From the NCBI RefSeq assembly GCF_013363975.1, contig NZ_JABWGN010000025.1:28368-92367 (forward strand): DNA of 64,000 nt. Direction: 5' to 3'. Within the stretch, counting starts at the first letter, position 1. Every line of letters starts with the position of its first letter. Origin of the DNA: Nonomuraea montanisoli. Lineage in GTDB: Bacteria > Actinomycetota > Actinomycetes > Streptosporangiales > Streptosporangiaceae. Of this stretch, positions 1-8,656 are shown piece after piece. Position numbers and translations under genes: made by a program. A model generated the notes under the pieces. The model saw only the letters and a program-made list of their open reading frames with translations, was not told the DNA's origin and did not search any database.

Positions 1-335
1 AGCCGCCAGCCGGCCGCGCGCAGCCGTCCGAGCTCGGCGCCGACCTCGGGGAAGACCGGCCAGTACGGGAGCGTGGCGGCCAGGATGCCGGCGTCGTCGG
101 GGCGCAGCTCCACCCCCTCCTGCGCGCACGCGCGGCGCAGGGACTCGGCCATCACCTCGTGGTAGCGCATGCCCGGCGACTCCTCCTGGACCGCCTGCTC
201 GTGCGGAATGTACGCGTCGAGCAGCCGCTCGCCATGTCCGGGCGCGACCAGTTCGGCGCTGGTCGCGATGCCGTGCCGCCAGTCCACCAGCGTGCCGAAG
301 CAGTCGAACGTCACCCATCGCATGAGGACCATCAT
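1..335 (-). CDS. HAD-type (haloacid dehalogenase-like) hydrolase, 5' part only
   Basis: The reading frame runs off the left edge, so only about 111 N-terminal residues are present of a family that is usually 220-240 residues. Near the N-terminus it carries HAD motif I in the form TFDCFGTLVDW; the first Asp (D11 from the start at 335) is the expected nucleophile. This form of motif I is typical of type II haloacid dehalogenase-like proteins. Three in-frame ATGs lie at 335, 332 and 323. A GGAG about 13 bases before 335 is the only Shine-Dalgarno-like sequence, so the start is uncertain; the ATG at 323 would place motif I closest to the N-terminus, as is common. Substrate cannot be predicted from this fragment. 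Confidence 0.8.
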   Translation of the reverse strand, partial: MMVLMRWVTFDCFGTLVDWRHGIATSAELVAPGHGERLLDAYIPHEQAVQEESPGMRYHEVMAESLRRACAQEGVELRPDDAGILAATLPYWPVFPEVGAELGRLRAAGWR

Positions 336-359
336 GACGCACGGCGATCTCCGCGCCCG

Positions 360-395
360 GATCGGGTGAGACCTCAGGATCGGGTGGGACCTCAG
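360..395. repeat. Tandem 18-bp direct repeat, one mismatch
   Basis: Two adjacent 18-base units (360-377 and 378-395) differ at one base. The second unit includes the stop codon of the AI-2E family gene on the minus strand. It looks like a slippage duplication at the gene end. Confidence 0.7.
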
Positions 396-1450
396 GTGGC
401 GTCCGCGGGCAGGGGCGGAGGCGGGTGGGCCGGGAGCGCGCGGGCCGGTGGCGGGGCGCCGCGGTCGCGAAGCAGCGCCACGATCACCGCCGTCACCGGG
501 GCGGCCAGGAACGCCCCCGTGATCCCGGCGACCAGGCTGCCCACGGCGATGGCGACCAGGATGACCGCGCCGGGCAGGTCGAGCGTCCGCCCGTAGATCT
601 GGGGCGCCAGCACGTGCCCTTCGAGCTGCTGCACGAGCACGGTCACGACCACGACGGCCAGCGCCACCACCCAGCCCTTGGCCACGAACGCGACCACCGC
701 CGCCAGCAGCCCCGCCACGAACGCCCCCACCACCGGCAGGAACGCGCCCACGAACGTCAGCACCGCCAGCGGCAGCGCCAGCGGCACGTGCAGGATCCAC
801 AGCGCCATCCCGATGAAGAACCCGTCCACCGCGCCCACCAGGGCGACACCGCGGATGTAGCGGCCGAGGACGTCGAAGACCAGCTCGCCGGCGCGCTCGG
901 TGCGCGGCCGGGCCGGGGCGGGCAGCAGCTCGGTCAGCCACCGCCACAGCCGGTCCCCGCCGTGGACGAAGTAGACGGCCAGGATGACGGACAGCGCCGC
1001 GCCCACGATGATCTCCCCGACCGTCCGCACGCCGGTGAGCGCCCCGGTGGCGATCTTCTGTCCCTGGGCGGACAGGTAGTCCCTGGCGTGGACGGCCAGC
1101 GTCTCGCCGTTGAGGCCGAACCGGGAGACCAGGCCGTTGAGATCGCCGAAGGCCGTGCCGACGCTGGTGCGCAGCTGCGCGAGGCTGTTCGCGGTGGGCG
1201 GCACGAGGATCGCCACCAGCGCCGCGGCCAGCAGGACGCCGCCCGCGAACACCGCCGCGGTGGACAGCGCCCGGTTGAGACCGCGCCGCCGCAGCCAGCG
1301 GGCCGGGGGCAGCAGCAGCGCGGTCACGAGCAGGCCGACGATGACGGAGATGGCGACGGTGCGCAGGACGGAGAACAGGTAGAGCCCCACCGCGATGAGC
1401 GCGACCCAGCCCAGCGCACGCCACACCCTCATTCCGCCCCCCGACGTCAT
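392..1450 (-). CDS. AI-2E family (PerM/YdiK-like) transporter
   Basis: A 352-residue polytopic membrane protein with about seven or eight hydrophobic segments and a Pro/Ala-rich cytoplasmic tail. The hydrophobic pattern and the C-terminal segments rich in Gly, Ala and Val (LPLAVLTFVGAFLPVVGAF) fit the AI-2E/UPF0118 transporter family. Members export small molecules or act as Na+/H+ antiporters; the substrate here is unknown. The longest frame starts at 1450, but an in-frame ATG at 1432 is preceded directly by a purine-rich GGGGGGCGGA and may be the real start. It sits downstream of iolD on the same strand with an 87-base gap and may be co-transcribed. A second member of the family is at 62345-63508. 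Confidence 0.85.
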   Translation of the reverse strand: MTSGGGMRVWRALGWVALIAVGLYLFSVLRTVAISVIVGLLVTALLLPPARWLRRRGLNRALSTAAVFAGGVLLAAALVAILVPPTANSLAQLRTSVGTAFGDLNGLVSRFGLNGETLAVHARDYLSAQGQKIATGALTGVRTVGEIIVGAALSVILAVYFVHGGDRLWRWLTELLPAPARPRTERAGELVFDVLGRYIRGVALVGAVDGFFIGMALWILHVPLALPLAVLTFVGAFLPVVGAFVAGLLAAVVAFVAKGWVVALAVVVVTVLVQQLEGHVLAPQIYGRTLDLPGAVILVAIAVGSLVAGITGAFLAAPVTAVIVALLRDRGAPPPARALPAHPPPPLPADAT

Positions 1451-1480
1451 GCCTGGTCAGAGGCGTTCCCCCGGATCTCT

Positions 1481-1504
1481 CCGGGCAACCACCCGGGCAA
1501 CCAC
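1481..1504. repeat. Tandem 12-bp direct repeat
   Basis: CCGGGCAACCAC occurs twice without a gap in the space between iolD and the AI-2E family gene. It is perfect. I see no clear terminator in this gap. Confidence 0.75.
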
Positions 1505-1537
1505 GGCGACAGGGGCGGCGCACCCGCGGGCCGGCCG

Positions 1538-3400
1538 TCAGAGGTGCCGGCGCTGCTCCTTCCTGGCCGACTCGTACGCCTGCCGCGCCTGCTCGCCCGC
1601 GGCCGTGGTCGAGACCTCCGCCACCGGCACGTCCCACCACGCCTCCGACGAGGGCGCCCGGCTCGCCGGGTCGGTGCGGACGTACACGACCGTGGTGGTC
1701 GTGGCGGCCCGCGCCTCCTTCAGCGCCTCGCGCAGCCCGGCGACCGTGTCGGCGCGCAGCACCGTGGCGCCCAGGCTCGCGGCGTTGGCCGCGAGGTCCA
1801 CGGGCAGCGGCCCGCCGTCGTAGCGGCCCGAGCCCCGGTAGGCGTACGACGTGCCGAGCCGTTCGGCCCCGACGCTCTCCGACAGGGCCCCGATCGAGGC
1901 GAAGCCGGAGTTGTCCACCAGGACCACGACCAGCTTGACCCCCTCGGCCACGGCCGTGACCAGCTCCTGGGCCATCATCAGGTAGGAGCCGTCGCCCACC
2001 AGGACGAACACCTCCCGCTCGGGCGTCGCGAGCTTGACCCCGAGGCCGCCCGCGATCTCGTAGCCCATGCAGGAGTAGCCGTACTCGACGTGGTAGGCGC
2101 CGGGGCCGCTGGGCCGCCACAGCTTGTGCAGGTCGCCCGGCATGGAGCCGGCCGCGCACACCACGACCCCGTCGTCGCCGGCGGCGGCGTTGACCGCGCC
2201 GATCACGGCGGTCTGCGGCAGCGGGGAGCCGTCCTCGAGCGACGCGGACGGGTCGTAGGCGGCGTCCACCGTGGCGTCCCAGGCGCGGATCAGGGCGGCG
2301 GCCCGCTCGCGGTGCGCGGCGCCCGTGTCCCAGCCGGCCAGCGCCTCGCCCAGGTCGGCCAGGCCCTCGCGGGCGTCGCCCACGAGCTGCAGCCCGGACA
2401 GCTTGGCCGCGTCGAAGCCGGTGACGTTGAGGTTGACGAAGCGCGTGCCGGCCGCGAACAGGGAGTGGGAGGCGGTGGTGAAGTCGCTGTAGCGGGTGCC
2501 GACGCCGATGACCAGGTCGGCCTCGCGGACGACGGCGTTGGCGGCCGTGGTGCCGGTCGCGCCGACCGCGCCCAGCGCCAGCGGGTGGCCGTGGGGGAGG
2601 GCGCCCTTGCCGGCCTGCGTCTCGGCGACCGGGACGCCGTGCGTCTCGGCGAACTCCCGCAGCCGGTCGGCGGCCTCGCTGTAGAGGACGCCGCCGCCCG
2701 CGATGATCACCGGACGGGTGGCCGACCTGATCAGCTCGGCGGCCCTGGCCACGGCGGCGCGCTCGGGCCGGTGCCGGGGGACGTGCCAGACCCGGCGCTC
2801 GAACAGCTCGTCCGGCCAGTCCCACGCCTCGGCCTGGACGTCCTGGGGCAGCGCGAGGGTCACCGCGCCGGTCTCGGCCGGGTCGGTGAGCACGCGCATG
2901 GCCGCCAGCAGCGCCGAGGGGAGCTGCTCGGGACGGTTGACGCGATCCCAGAAGCGGGAGACGGGCTTGAAGCAGTCGTTGACCGACACGTCGTACGAGC
3001 GCGGGTCCTCCAGCTCCTGGAGCACCGGGTTGGCGACGCGGGTGGAGAACACGTCGCCGGGCAGGAGCAGCACGGGCAGCCGGTTGATGGTCGCCCCGGC
3101 CGCACCCGTGATCATGTTGGTGGCGCCGGGCCCGATCGAGGTGGTGCAGGCCAGCGTGGACATCCGGTTGGCGGCGCGGGCGTAGGCGGCGGCCGTGTGG
3201 ACCATCGCCTGCTCGTTGCGGCTGAGCCGGTAGGGCAGGTCCTCGGCGGAGGTGGCCAGCGCCTGGCCGAGCCCGGCGACGTTGCCGTGGCCGAAGATGC
3301 CGAGGCAGCCGCCGAACAGCCGGTGCTCGGCGCCGTCACGCTCGCTCCACTGGGCGGCCAGGAAGCGCACGACCGCCTGGGCGACGGTGAGGCGCGTCAT
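1538..3400 (-). CDS. iolD: 3D-(3,5/4)-trihydroxycyclohexane-1,2-dione hydrolase
   Basis: A 620-residue thiamine-diphosphate enzyme of myo-inositol breakdown; it opens the ring of the diketo intermediate to give 5-deoxy-glucuronate. Residues about 30-45 contain GIFGHGNVAGLGQAL, characteristic of IolD. The ThDP/Mg2+ motif starts with GDGSY near residue 469 and ends with VDNSGF about 28 residues later. The three-domain PYR/central/PP layout and the length are normal for the family. The ATG at 3400 overlaps the iolB stop codon (ATGA), so translation is probably coupled. It is the last gene of the iolC - aldolase - iolB - iolD operon. Cytoplasmic. Confidence 0.95.
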   Translation of the reverse strand: MTRLTVAQAVVRFLAAQWSERDGAEHRLFGGCLGIFGHGNVAGLGQALATSAEDLPYRLSRNEQAMVHTAAAYARAANRMSTLACTTSIGPGATNMITGAAGATINRLPVLLLPGDVFSTRVANPVLQELEDPRSYDVSVNDCFKPVSRFWDRVNRPEQLPSALLAAMRVLTDPAETGAVTLALPQDVQAEAWDWPDELFERRVWHVPRHRPERAAVARAAELIRSATRPVIIAGGGVLYSEAADRLREFAETHGVPVAETQAGKGALPHGHPLALGAVGATGTTAANAVVREADLVIGVGTRYSDFTTASHSLFAAGTRFVNLNVTGFDAAKLSGLQLVGDAREGLADLGEALAGWDTGAAHRERAAALIRAWDATVDAAYDPSASLEDGSPLPQTAVIGAVNAAAGDDGVVVCAAGSMPGDLHKLWRPSGPGAYHVEYGYSCMGYEIAGGLGVKLATPEREVFVLVGDGSYLMMAQELVTAVAEGVKLVVVLVDNSGFASIGALSESVGAERLGTSYAYRGSGRYDGGPLPVDLAANAASLGATVLRADTVAGLREALKEARAATTTTVVYVRTDPASRAPSSEAWWDVPVAEVSTTAAGEQARQAYESARKEQRRHL

Positions 3401-4251
3401 CGCCCGCCCCCGAACGGCAGGCGCGGGTCGATCGCCTGGTCCTGCCAGGTGGCGCGGATCCAGGCGTGGCGTGGGTCGTCGCAGAAGGCCATGCTCCGCT
3501 CCTCGGCCGGTCCGGCCAGCACGTTGAGGTAGTACAGGTCGTAGCCGGGGGCCGCCATCGACGGGCCGTGGTAGCCGTAGGGCACGAGCACCACGTCACC
3601 GGACGACACCTCGGCGAGGGTGTCGACGCGGCCCCGCTCGGAGGAGTAGACCCGCTGGTAGCCCTGCCCGTCGCCGGCCACCTCGAAGTAGTAGACCTCC
3701 TCCAGCACGGCCTCCTCCGCGCCGGGCGTGTCGTGCTTGTGCGGGGGATAGGACGACCAGTTGCCGCCGGGGGTGAGCACCTCGACGGCCACGAGCTTGT
3801 CGCAGGCGAAGACGCCGGGCGCGCAGAAGTTGTTGACCTGGCGGCTGGCCTGGCCCGCGCCGCGCAGCTCGACCGGCACCTCGGCGGCGGGCACGTACCG
3901 GGGCTCCAGCGCGCGGGTGGCGCGGGCGGACGGCAGCGCGATCCGGCCCCGGCCCTCCAGCGTCACCTCCGACCCGATCGGGAGGTAGGCGAAGTCGGTC
4001 GGGCCGTCGAAGACCGACTCGCGCCCGTCGAGCCGCCACACGGCCTCGGGCGAGCCGGAGGGGGCGCACCGCACGGTGCAGGAGCCCGCCAGAGGCAGGA
4101 CGATCATCTCCTCGCCGCCCGTGGCGAACGACACCGGTCCGTCTCCCAGCTCGACCACCCGCAGCCCCGAGTAGGTCCACCCGGCCAGCTCCGGGGTGAT
4201 CTCCACCGACCAGGGCCCGCCGGCGGCCTTGCCGTACGGAAGGTATGTCAT
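3397..4251 (-). CDS. iolB: 5-deoxy-glucuronate isomerase
   Basis: A 284-residue cupin-fold protein matching IolB, which isomerises 5-deoxy-glucuronate to 2-deoxy-5-keto-gluconate. It has the N-terminal MTYLPYGKAA, the metal-site stretch YPPHKHDTPG and the C-terminal VLVPYGYHGPSMAAPGYDLY, all familiar in IolB. The frame stays open far upstream of 4251, but those residues have no IolB character. The ATG at 4251 sits on the stop codon of the aldolase gene (ATGA) and gives the normal family length. Its own stop overlaps the iolD start. It acts between IolD and IolC in the pathway. Confidence 0.95.
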   Translation of the reverse strand: MTYLPYGKAAGGPWSVEITPELAGWTYSGLRVVELGDGPVSFATGGEEMIVLPLAGSCTVRCAPSGSPEAVWRLDGRESVFDGPTDFAYLPIGSEVTLEGRGRIALPSARATRALEPRYVPAAEVPVELRGAGQASRQVNNFCAPGVFACDKLVAVEVLTPGGNWSSYPPHKHDTPGAEEAVLEEVYYFEVAGDGQGYQRVYSSERGRVDTLAEVSSGDVVLVPYGYHGPSMAAPGYDLYYLNVLAGPAEERSMAFCDDPRHAWIRATWQDQAIDPRLPFGGGR

Positions 4252-5153
4252 GGGCCAACCTCTCGAATCAGCGCGGCCGCACCGTCCACGGCCGTGGCGA
4301 CGTCGTCGTCCGGAGGGTAGAGCAGGGCGCGGCCGATCACGAGGCCCCGCACGCCGGGCAGGCGCAGCGCGCGCCCCCAGTCGGCGTAGGCGGCGTCGAT
4401 GTCCGGCGGGTCGCCGCCGAGCAGCAGCGCGGGCAGCGTGGTGGCGTCCATGACCCGCTCCATGTCCGCGACCGCGGGGATCTTCAGCCAGGTGTAGGCG
4501 GAGGTGACGCCGAGGGCCTGGGCGACGCTGACGGCCCGGATCACCGCCTCGGGCGACAGGTCGTTGCGCAGTGGCCCGCCGCCGGGGCGTCCCGACCAGA
4601 ACGGCTCGACCATGGCGACGAGCTGGCGGCGGGCCAGGTCGCTGATGGCGGCGGCGCACGACTCCAGGGTGGTGACGGTCGCGGGGTCGTCGGGGTCGAT
4701 GCGGCACAGCATCTTGCCGCCGTCGAGCCGCATGGCGTCGATGGAGGCCGCGTCGTACCCGGTGAACCGGTCGTCGGCCTCGAACACCGCCCCCTGGATC
4801 CCGCCCCGGTTCATGGAGCCGAAGGCCAGCTTGCCTTCGAGCGCGCCGAGCAGGAGCAGGTCCTCCAGGATGTCGGGGGAGGCGAGGATGCCGTCCACGC
4901 CGGGCCGGGACAGGGCGGTGCACAGCCGGTCGAGCAGGTCGGTCCGGCTGGCCATCGCCAGCGGCCGGTCGCGGACGGCCAGCGCGCCGCGGGCGGGGTG
5001 GTCGGCGGCGATGACGAGCAGCCGCTCGCCCTCGGCGGGCAGCCCGCGCCGGCGTCGCCGGGCCGCGGCCCGCGCGATCTCTCCCGGCCGGGTGGCCCGG
5101 ACGCGGGTCAGGTGCTCGTAGGCGGAGCGGGGGGGCAGGGTCACGTCGCTCAT
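4248..5153 (-). CDS. Cgl0158-type (beta/alpha)8-barrel aldolase of the inositol pathway
   Basis: A 301-residue protein resembling the Cgl0158 family, a DeoC/LacD-type class I aldolase barrel often found in actinobacterial iol operons. Its place beside iolC suggests that it cleaves 2-deoxy-5-keto-gluconate-6-phosphate, the IolJ step; this role is inferred. A Lys in AYTWLKIPAV (about K224) is a candidate Schiff-base residue, and GGKMLCRIDPDD could form another active-site loop. The start at 5153 overlaps the iolC stop (ATGA), and the stop overlaps the iolB start (ATGA). Frames extending further upstream are antisense-like Arg/Gly-rich translations and were ignored. Confidence 0.82.
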   Translation of the reverse strand: MSDVTLPPRSAYEHLTRVRATRPGEIARAAARRRRRGLPAEGERLLVIAADHPARGALAVRDRPLAMASRTDLLDRLCTALSRPGVDGILASPDILEDLLLLGALEGKLAFGSMNRGGIQGAVFEADDRFTGYDAASIDAMRLDGGKMLCRIDPDDPATVTTLESCAAAISDLARRQLVAMVEPFWSGRPGGGPLRNDLSPEAVIRAVSVAQALGVTSAYTWLKIPAVADMERVMDATTLPALLLGGDPPDIDAAYADWGRALRLPGVRGLVIGRALLYPPDDDVATAVDGAAALIREVGP

Positions 5154-6073
5154 AGCAGGGCCAGCACCTCGTCCGTGGTCGGCATGGCGTCGGCGCAGGC
5201 CAGGCGGGCGGCCACGTACGCGCCGGCGGCGTTGGCGAAGCGGACCGCGCGTTCCAGCGGCCAGCCCCGGATCAGTCCCAGGCACAGCGCCCCGCCGAAG
5301 GCGTCGCCGGCGCCGATGCCGTTGACCACCTCGACCTTGACCGGCTCCACCACGGCCCGCTCGTCGGCGGAGCGGGCGAGCACGCCCTCGGGGCCCATCT
5401 TCACCACGGCGACCCGCATCCCGGCGTCGAGCAGCGCCTGCGCGGCGGCCTCCGGGTCGCGGGTGCCGACGGCGTTCTCGACCTCGTCGAGGTTGCCGAC
5501 GGCCACATTGGCGTGGGGCAGCATCTCGCGCACGCCCCGCCGGGCCGCCTCGGGCGACTCCCAGAGCACGGGCCGGTAGTCGAGGTCGAACACGGTCCAT
5601 CCGGAACGGCGGGCGGCCAGCGCGGCGGCGTGGGCCGAGCGGCTCGGCTCCTGGCTCAGGCCGGTGGCGGTGAACCAGAACACCGTGGCGTCGCGGATCG
5701 CGTCCAGGTCCAGCGACTCGGGCGTCAGCCGGAGGTCGGGTGGATGCTCGCCCCGGTAGAAGTAGATCGGGAAGTCATCGGGCGGGAAGATCTCGCAGAA
5801 CGTGACGGGTGTCGGCGCCCCCTCGACCGTGGCCACGTACGCGTCGTCCACGCCGAAGCCGCGGATCGCCCGCCGGACGTAGGCGCCGAAGGGATCGGCC
5901 CCCGTGGCGGTGATCACCGCGGAGCGCAGGCCGTGCCGGGCCGCCGCCACGGCGACGTTCGTCGGGCTGCCGCCCAGGAACTTGCCGAAGCTCTCGACGC
6001 GGTCCAGGCCCACGCCTGTCTGCAGGGGATAGACGTCGACGCCGCAGCGGCCGATCGTGATCAGGTCGAACAA
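5150..6073 (-). CDS. iolC: 5-dehydro-2-deoxygluconokinase (PfkB family)
   Basis: A 307-residue ribokinase/PfkB-fold sugar kinase. The N-terminal ITIGRCGVDVYPLQ and the GGSPTNVAVAAARHG loop (about residues 34-48) are typical of IolC. The anion-hole and catalytic motif NGIGAGDAFGG places the catalytic Asp at about D257. The enzyme phosphorylates 2-deoxy-5-keto-gluconate before aldol cleavage. The start codon is TTG at 6073, preceded by GGAGG with a 5-base spacer, which makes this start convincing. It lacks the C-terminal DUF2090 domain fused to IolC in many proteobacteria; the separate aldolase gene that follows fills that place. First gene of the minus-strand iol operon. Confidence 0.93.
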   Translation of the reverse strand: MFDLITIGRCGVDVYPLQTGVGLDRVESFGKFLGGSPTNVAVAAARHGLRSAVITATGADPFGAYVRRAIRGFGVDDAYVATVEGAPTPVTFCEIFPPDDFPIYFYRGEHPPDLRLTPESLDLDAIRDATVFWFTATGLSQEPSRSAHAAALAARRSGWTVFDLDYRPVLWESPEAARRGVREMLPHANVAVGNLDEVENAVGTRDPEAAAQALLDAGMRVAVVKMGPEGVLARSADERAVVEPVKVEVVNGIGAGDAFGGALCLGLIRGWPLERAVRFANAAGAYVAARLACADAMPTTDEVLALL

Positions 6074-6117
6074 CGCACCTCCAGAGGGTCCAGCTCCCCA
6101 TCATGGCCTATTGTCCT

Positions 6118-6131
6118 GACATGCAGATGTC
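6118..6131. promoter_or_regulatory. Inverted repeat GACAT-n4-ATGTC on the iolC side
   Basis: GACATgcagATGTC has perfect 5-base arms and lies about 45 bases upstream of the iolC start. It shares half-sites with the palindrome on the other side of the intergenic region. Probable operator; the protein that binds is unknown. Confidence 0.5.
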
Positions 6132-6280
6132 TGTTTCGTCCTGCATTCTGCCAGTCCGAATCCCCGCTGGGTAGGTGGCCACGGCCGTTCGGCCCGGAGT
6201 GACCGCTGTCGTCACCGATCGGCAAGGCCCTCCCCGGAGTACTGTGGGCACATCCCTGAAATATAGCCAAACCTTTACGT

Positions 6281-6299
6281 CATCTAGATGTCATGACAT
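6281..6299. promoter_or_regulatory. Overlapping palindromes CATCTAGATG and ATGTCATGACAT
   Basis: CATCTAGATG (6281-6290) and ATGTCATGACAT (6288-6299) are both perfect palindromes and overlap by three bases. They lie about 50 bases upstream of the binding-protein start. The ATGTC/GACAT half-site matches that at 6118-6131. GntR-type regulators often use such sites, but the regulator is not in view. Confidence 0.55.
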
Positions 6300-6348
6300 A
6301 TTGGCGTGGGCCCCGTTACGGATGGGTCTGAGGGTTCGGAGGGTTTCC

Positions 6349-7746
6349 ATGGGATTGCGGAGAAGATCCGTGAGTGTCGTCGCGGTCCTGGCCGCGTCCG
6401 GGCTGACGCTCACCGCGTGCGGCGGGTCGTCCGGTGACGGAGGCGGCGGCGGGACGATCGAGCTGACGATCGCCCAGAACGCCATCGCGGGCGGCAAGAA
6501 CGCGCGAGCGGCCGAGTTCGTGGCCGACTGGGTGATCCCCAAGTTCGAGGCCGCGCAGAAGGCCAAGGGCAAGGATGTCAAGGTCAAGTTCGTCCCCAGC
6601 GGTGTCGACGACGAGCAGTACAAGACCAAGCTCTCCCTCGACCTGAAGTCCGGCAAGGGCGCCGACGTGATCGACATCGACGGCATCTGGGCCGGCGAGT
6701 TCGCCGAGGCCGGCTACATCAAGCCGCTGTCCGAGCTGGCCGGCCCCGAGGCCGACTCCTGGGAGGGCTGGGCCCAGATCCCCGAGTCCGTCCAGGGCCT
6801 GGCCACCTACAACGGCAAGAAGTACGCGCTGCCCATCGGCACCGACGGCCGCGTGCTCTACTTCAGCAAGCCGCTCTTCCAGAAGGCGGGACTGCCCGCC
6901 GACTGGCAGCCGAAGAGCTGGCAGGAGATCCTCGACACCGGCGCCAAGCTCAAGGCGGCCGGCGTGCCCGTGCCGATCCAGATCAACGCCGGCACCGCGA
7001 TGGGCGAGGCCACCACCATGCAGGGCGTGCTGCCGCTGCTGGCCGGAGCGGGCGCCGAGATCCAGAAGGACGGCAAGTGGGCCGGCGCCTCCCAGCCGGT
7101 CAAGGACGTCCTGGGCCTCTACCAGAAGATCTACGGCGGCAGCGGCCTCGGCGACCCGCGGCTCCAGCAGGAGGCCAAGGGCCGCGACAAGTCGTTCCAG
7201 CAGTTCGCCGAGGGCAAGATCGGCATCCTGCTGGAGGGCGACTACTTCTGGCGCGGCGTCGTCAACCCCAAGGACGGCGTGGCCAAGATGGCCGACCGTG
7301 ACCAGAGCGTCGGCTACGCCATGATCCCCGCCATCGAGCCCGGCAAGGGCATCCGCGGCCAGGACTTCGTCAGCATGTCCGGCGGCGCCCTGCGCACGGT
7401 CAACCCCAACAGCAAGCACCCGAAGGAGGCCTTCGAGCTGCTGGCCTTCACGCTCTCGCCCGAGGCGCTGAAGGAGGAGACCAAGAACGGCAACGTGCGC
7501 ATCACCCCGCGCACGGACGTCAACAAGGAGATCCTGGCCGGCGAGCCGCTGCTGACGTTCATCTCGGAGAAGGTGCTGCCGCTGACGGCCTACCGGCCGC
7601 CGGTCGCGGTCTACCCGCAGGTGTCGGTGGCGCTCCAGGAGGCGACCGCGGCCGTGGTCGGCGGCAAGACGCCGGACGAGGCGGCCACGGCCTACCAGCA
7701 GAAGCTCGAAGGACTCGTCGGTGGCGCAGGCAACATCGCCTCCTGA
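6349..7746 (+). CDS. Sugar ABC transporter substrate-binding lipoprotein
   Basis: A 465-residue extracellular solute-binding protein (family 1 type). A short Arg-rich N-terminus, a hydrophobic stretch and the lipobox LTAC put the lipidated Cys at residue 24, followed by a Gly/Ser linker; it should be anchored outside the membrane. The start at 6349 was chosen over the longer frame from 6175 because GGAGGG lies 6 bases upstream and the signal peptide then has normal length. Motifs such as ADVIDIDGIWAGEFAEAG and YALPIGTDGRVLYF are typical of carbohydrate-binding members. It delivers ligand to the two permeases that follow. Downstream genes suggest an alpha-mannoside or inositol-related ligand; this is inferred from context only. 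Confidence 0.88.
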   Translation: MGLRRRSVSVVAVLAASGLTLTACGGSSGDGGGGGTIELTIAQNAIAGGKNARAAEFVADWVIPKFEAAQKAKGKDVKVKFVPSGVDDEQYKTKLSLDLKSGKGADVIDIDGIWAGEFAEAGYIKPLSELAGPEADSWEGWAQIPESVQGLATYNGKKYALPIGTDGRVLYFSKPLFQKAGLPADWQPKSWQEILDTGAKLKAAGVPVPIQINAGTAMGEATTMQGVLPLLAGAGAEIQKDGKWAGASQPVKDVLGLYQKIYGGSGLGDPRLQQEAKGRDKSFQQFAEGKIGILLEGDYFWRGVVNPKDGVAKMADRDQSVGYAMIPAIEPGKGIRGQDFVSMSGGALRTVNPNSKHPKEAFELLAFTLSPEALKEETKNGNVRITPRTDVNKEILAGEPLLTFISEKVLPLTAYRPPVAVYPQVSVALQEATAAVVGGKTPDEAATAYQQKLEGLVGGAGNIAS

Positions 7747-8656
7747 CCTCACGCGGGAGACCGCGGACCCCACGGCCCGCCGCTACAGCGTCGACGCGGC
7801 GGGCCTGGGCCGGTGGCGCGCGGGAGCCTTCGCGGCCCCCGCGCTGCTCCTCATCGCGATCTTCCTGGTCTTCCCCGCGCTGTGGGTGCTCTACCTCGGC
7901 CTGACCGACTACCGGCTGACCGGAGCCGCCGCCGCCGACCCCAAGGTCGTCGGATTCGACAACTTCCTGTCGGCGCTGGGCGAGCCCACCTTCTGGAACT
8001 CCACCTGGCTGACCGTCCAGTTCGTGCTCGGATCGGCGGTCATCGGGCAGGTCGGGCTCGGGTTCACGATCGCCTGGCTGCTGCGCGACAGGCGCGGGCC
8101 GCTCAAGCGGATCGTCGAGGGCCTGGTCATCCTGGCCTGGATCCTGCCGAGCGCGGTCGTGTCGTTCCTGTGGGTCGCGCTGCTCGACGCCGACGGCGGC
8201 ACGCTCAACGCGCTGCTCGGCACCGGCGACTACGCCTGGCTGCTCGAACACCCCATGCTGTCGATCATCGTGTTCAACACCTGGCGCGGCACCGCGTTCT
8301 CGATGATGCTGTACGGCGCCGCCCTCGGGAACGTGCCGCCCTCGCACCTGGAGAGCGCCCGCCTGGCCGGGGCCTCCGGCTGGCAGCAGCTCCGCGACGT
8401 GGTCTTCCCCCACATCAAGGGGCACATCCTCACCAACCTGCTGCTGATCAGCCTCTGGACGTTCAACGACTTCACCCCGTTCATGATCACCGCGGGCGGG
8501 CCCGACGGGAAGAGCGAGGTGCTGGCCGTCCACGTGTACAAGGTCGCCCTGCAGAGCGGCCAGCTCGGTTACGGCGCCGCGGTCTCCACGGTCATCCTGC
8601 TGATCAACCTGGTCGTGGCGGTGTTCTACCTGCGCCTGCTCAGGAGCAAGAAATGA
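7721..8656 (+). CDS. Sugar ABC transporter permease (MalF/UgpA type)
   Basis: A 311-residue inner-membrane permease with about six transmembrane segments. The EAA loop is visible as ESARLAGASGWQQLRDVVFPHI near residues 208-230, which contacts the ATPase. The GTG start at 7721 lies inside the end of the binding-protein gene (26-base overlap), with AAGGA upstream. A cytoplasmic N-terminal tail of about 35 residues precedes the first membrane segment. The stop codon overlaps the start of the second permease (ATGA). It forms the membrane channel together with that partner. Confidence 0.9.
   Translation: MAQATSPPDLTRETADPTARRYSVDAAGLGRWRAGAFAAPALLLIAIFLVFPALWVLYLGLTDYRLTGAAAADPKVVGFDNFLSALGEPTFWNSTWLTVQFVLGSAVIGQVGLGFTIAWLLRDRRGPLKRIVEGLVILAWILPSAVVSFLWVALLDADGGTLNALLGTGDYAWLLEHPMLSIIVFNTWRGTAFSMMLYGAALGNVPPSHLESARLAGASGWQQLRDVVFPHIKGHILTNLLLISLWTFNDFTPFMITAGGPDGKSEVLAVHVYKVALQSGQLGYGAAVSTVILLINLVVAVFYLRLLRSKK

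Larger units (their letters stand above)
6074..6348. promoter_or_regulatory. Divergent promoter region between iol and sugar-uptake operons
   Basis: This 275-base gap separates the TTG start of iolC from the ATG of the binding-protein gene and is richer in A/T than its surroundings, especially 6255-6300. It must hold both promoters. Two sets of inverted repeats use the same half-site, one near each operon; they are listed separately. No regulator gene (iolR, LacI or GntR type) is adjacent in this window. Confidence 0.8.

Noticed and set aside
425..3532. A 1,035-codon open frame on the plus strand
   Set aside because: It is antisense to the AI-2E family, iolD and iolB genes. The translation is rich in Arg, Gly, His and Gln without motifs, an artefact of high GC at third positions.
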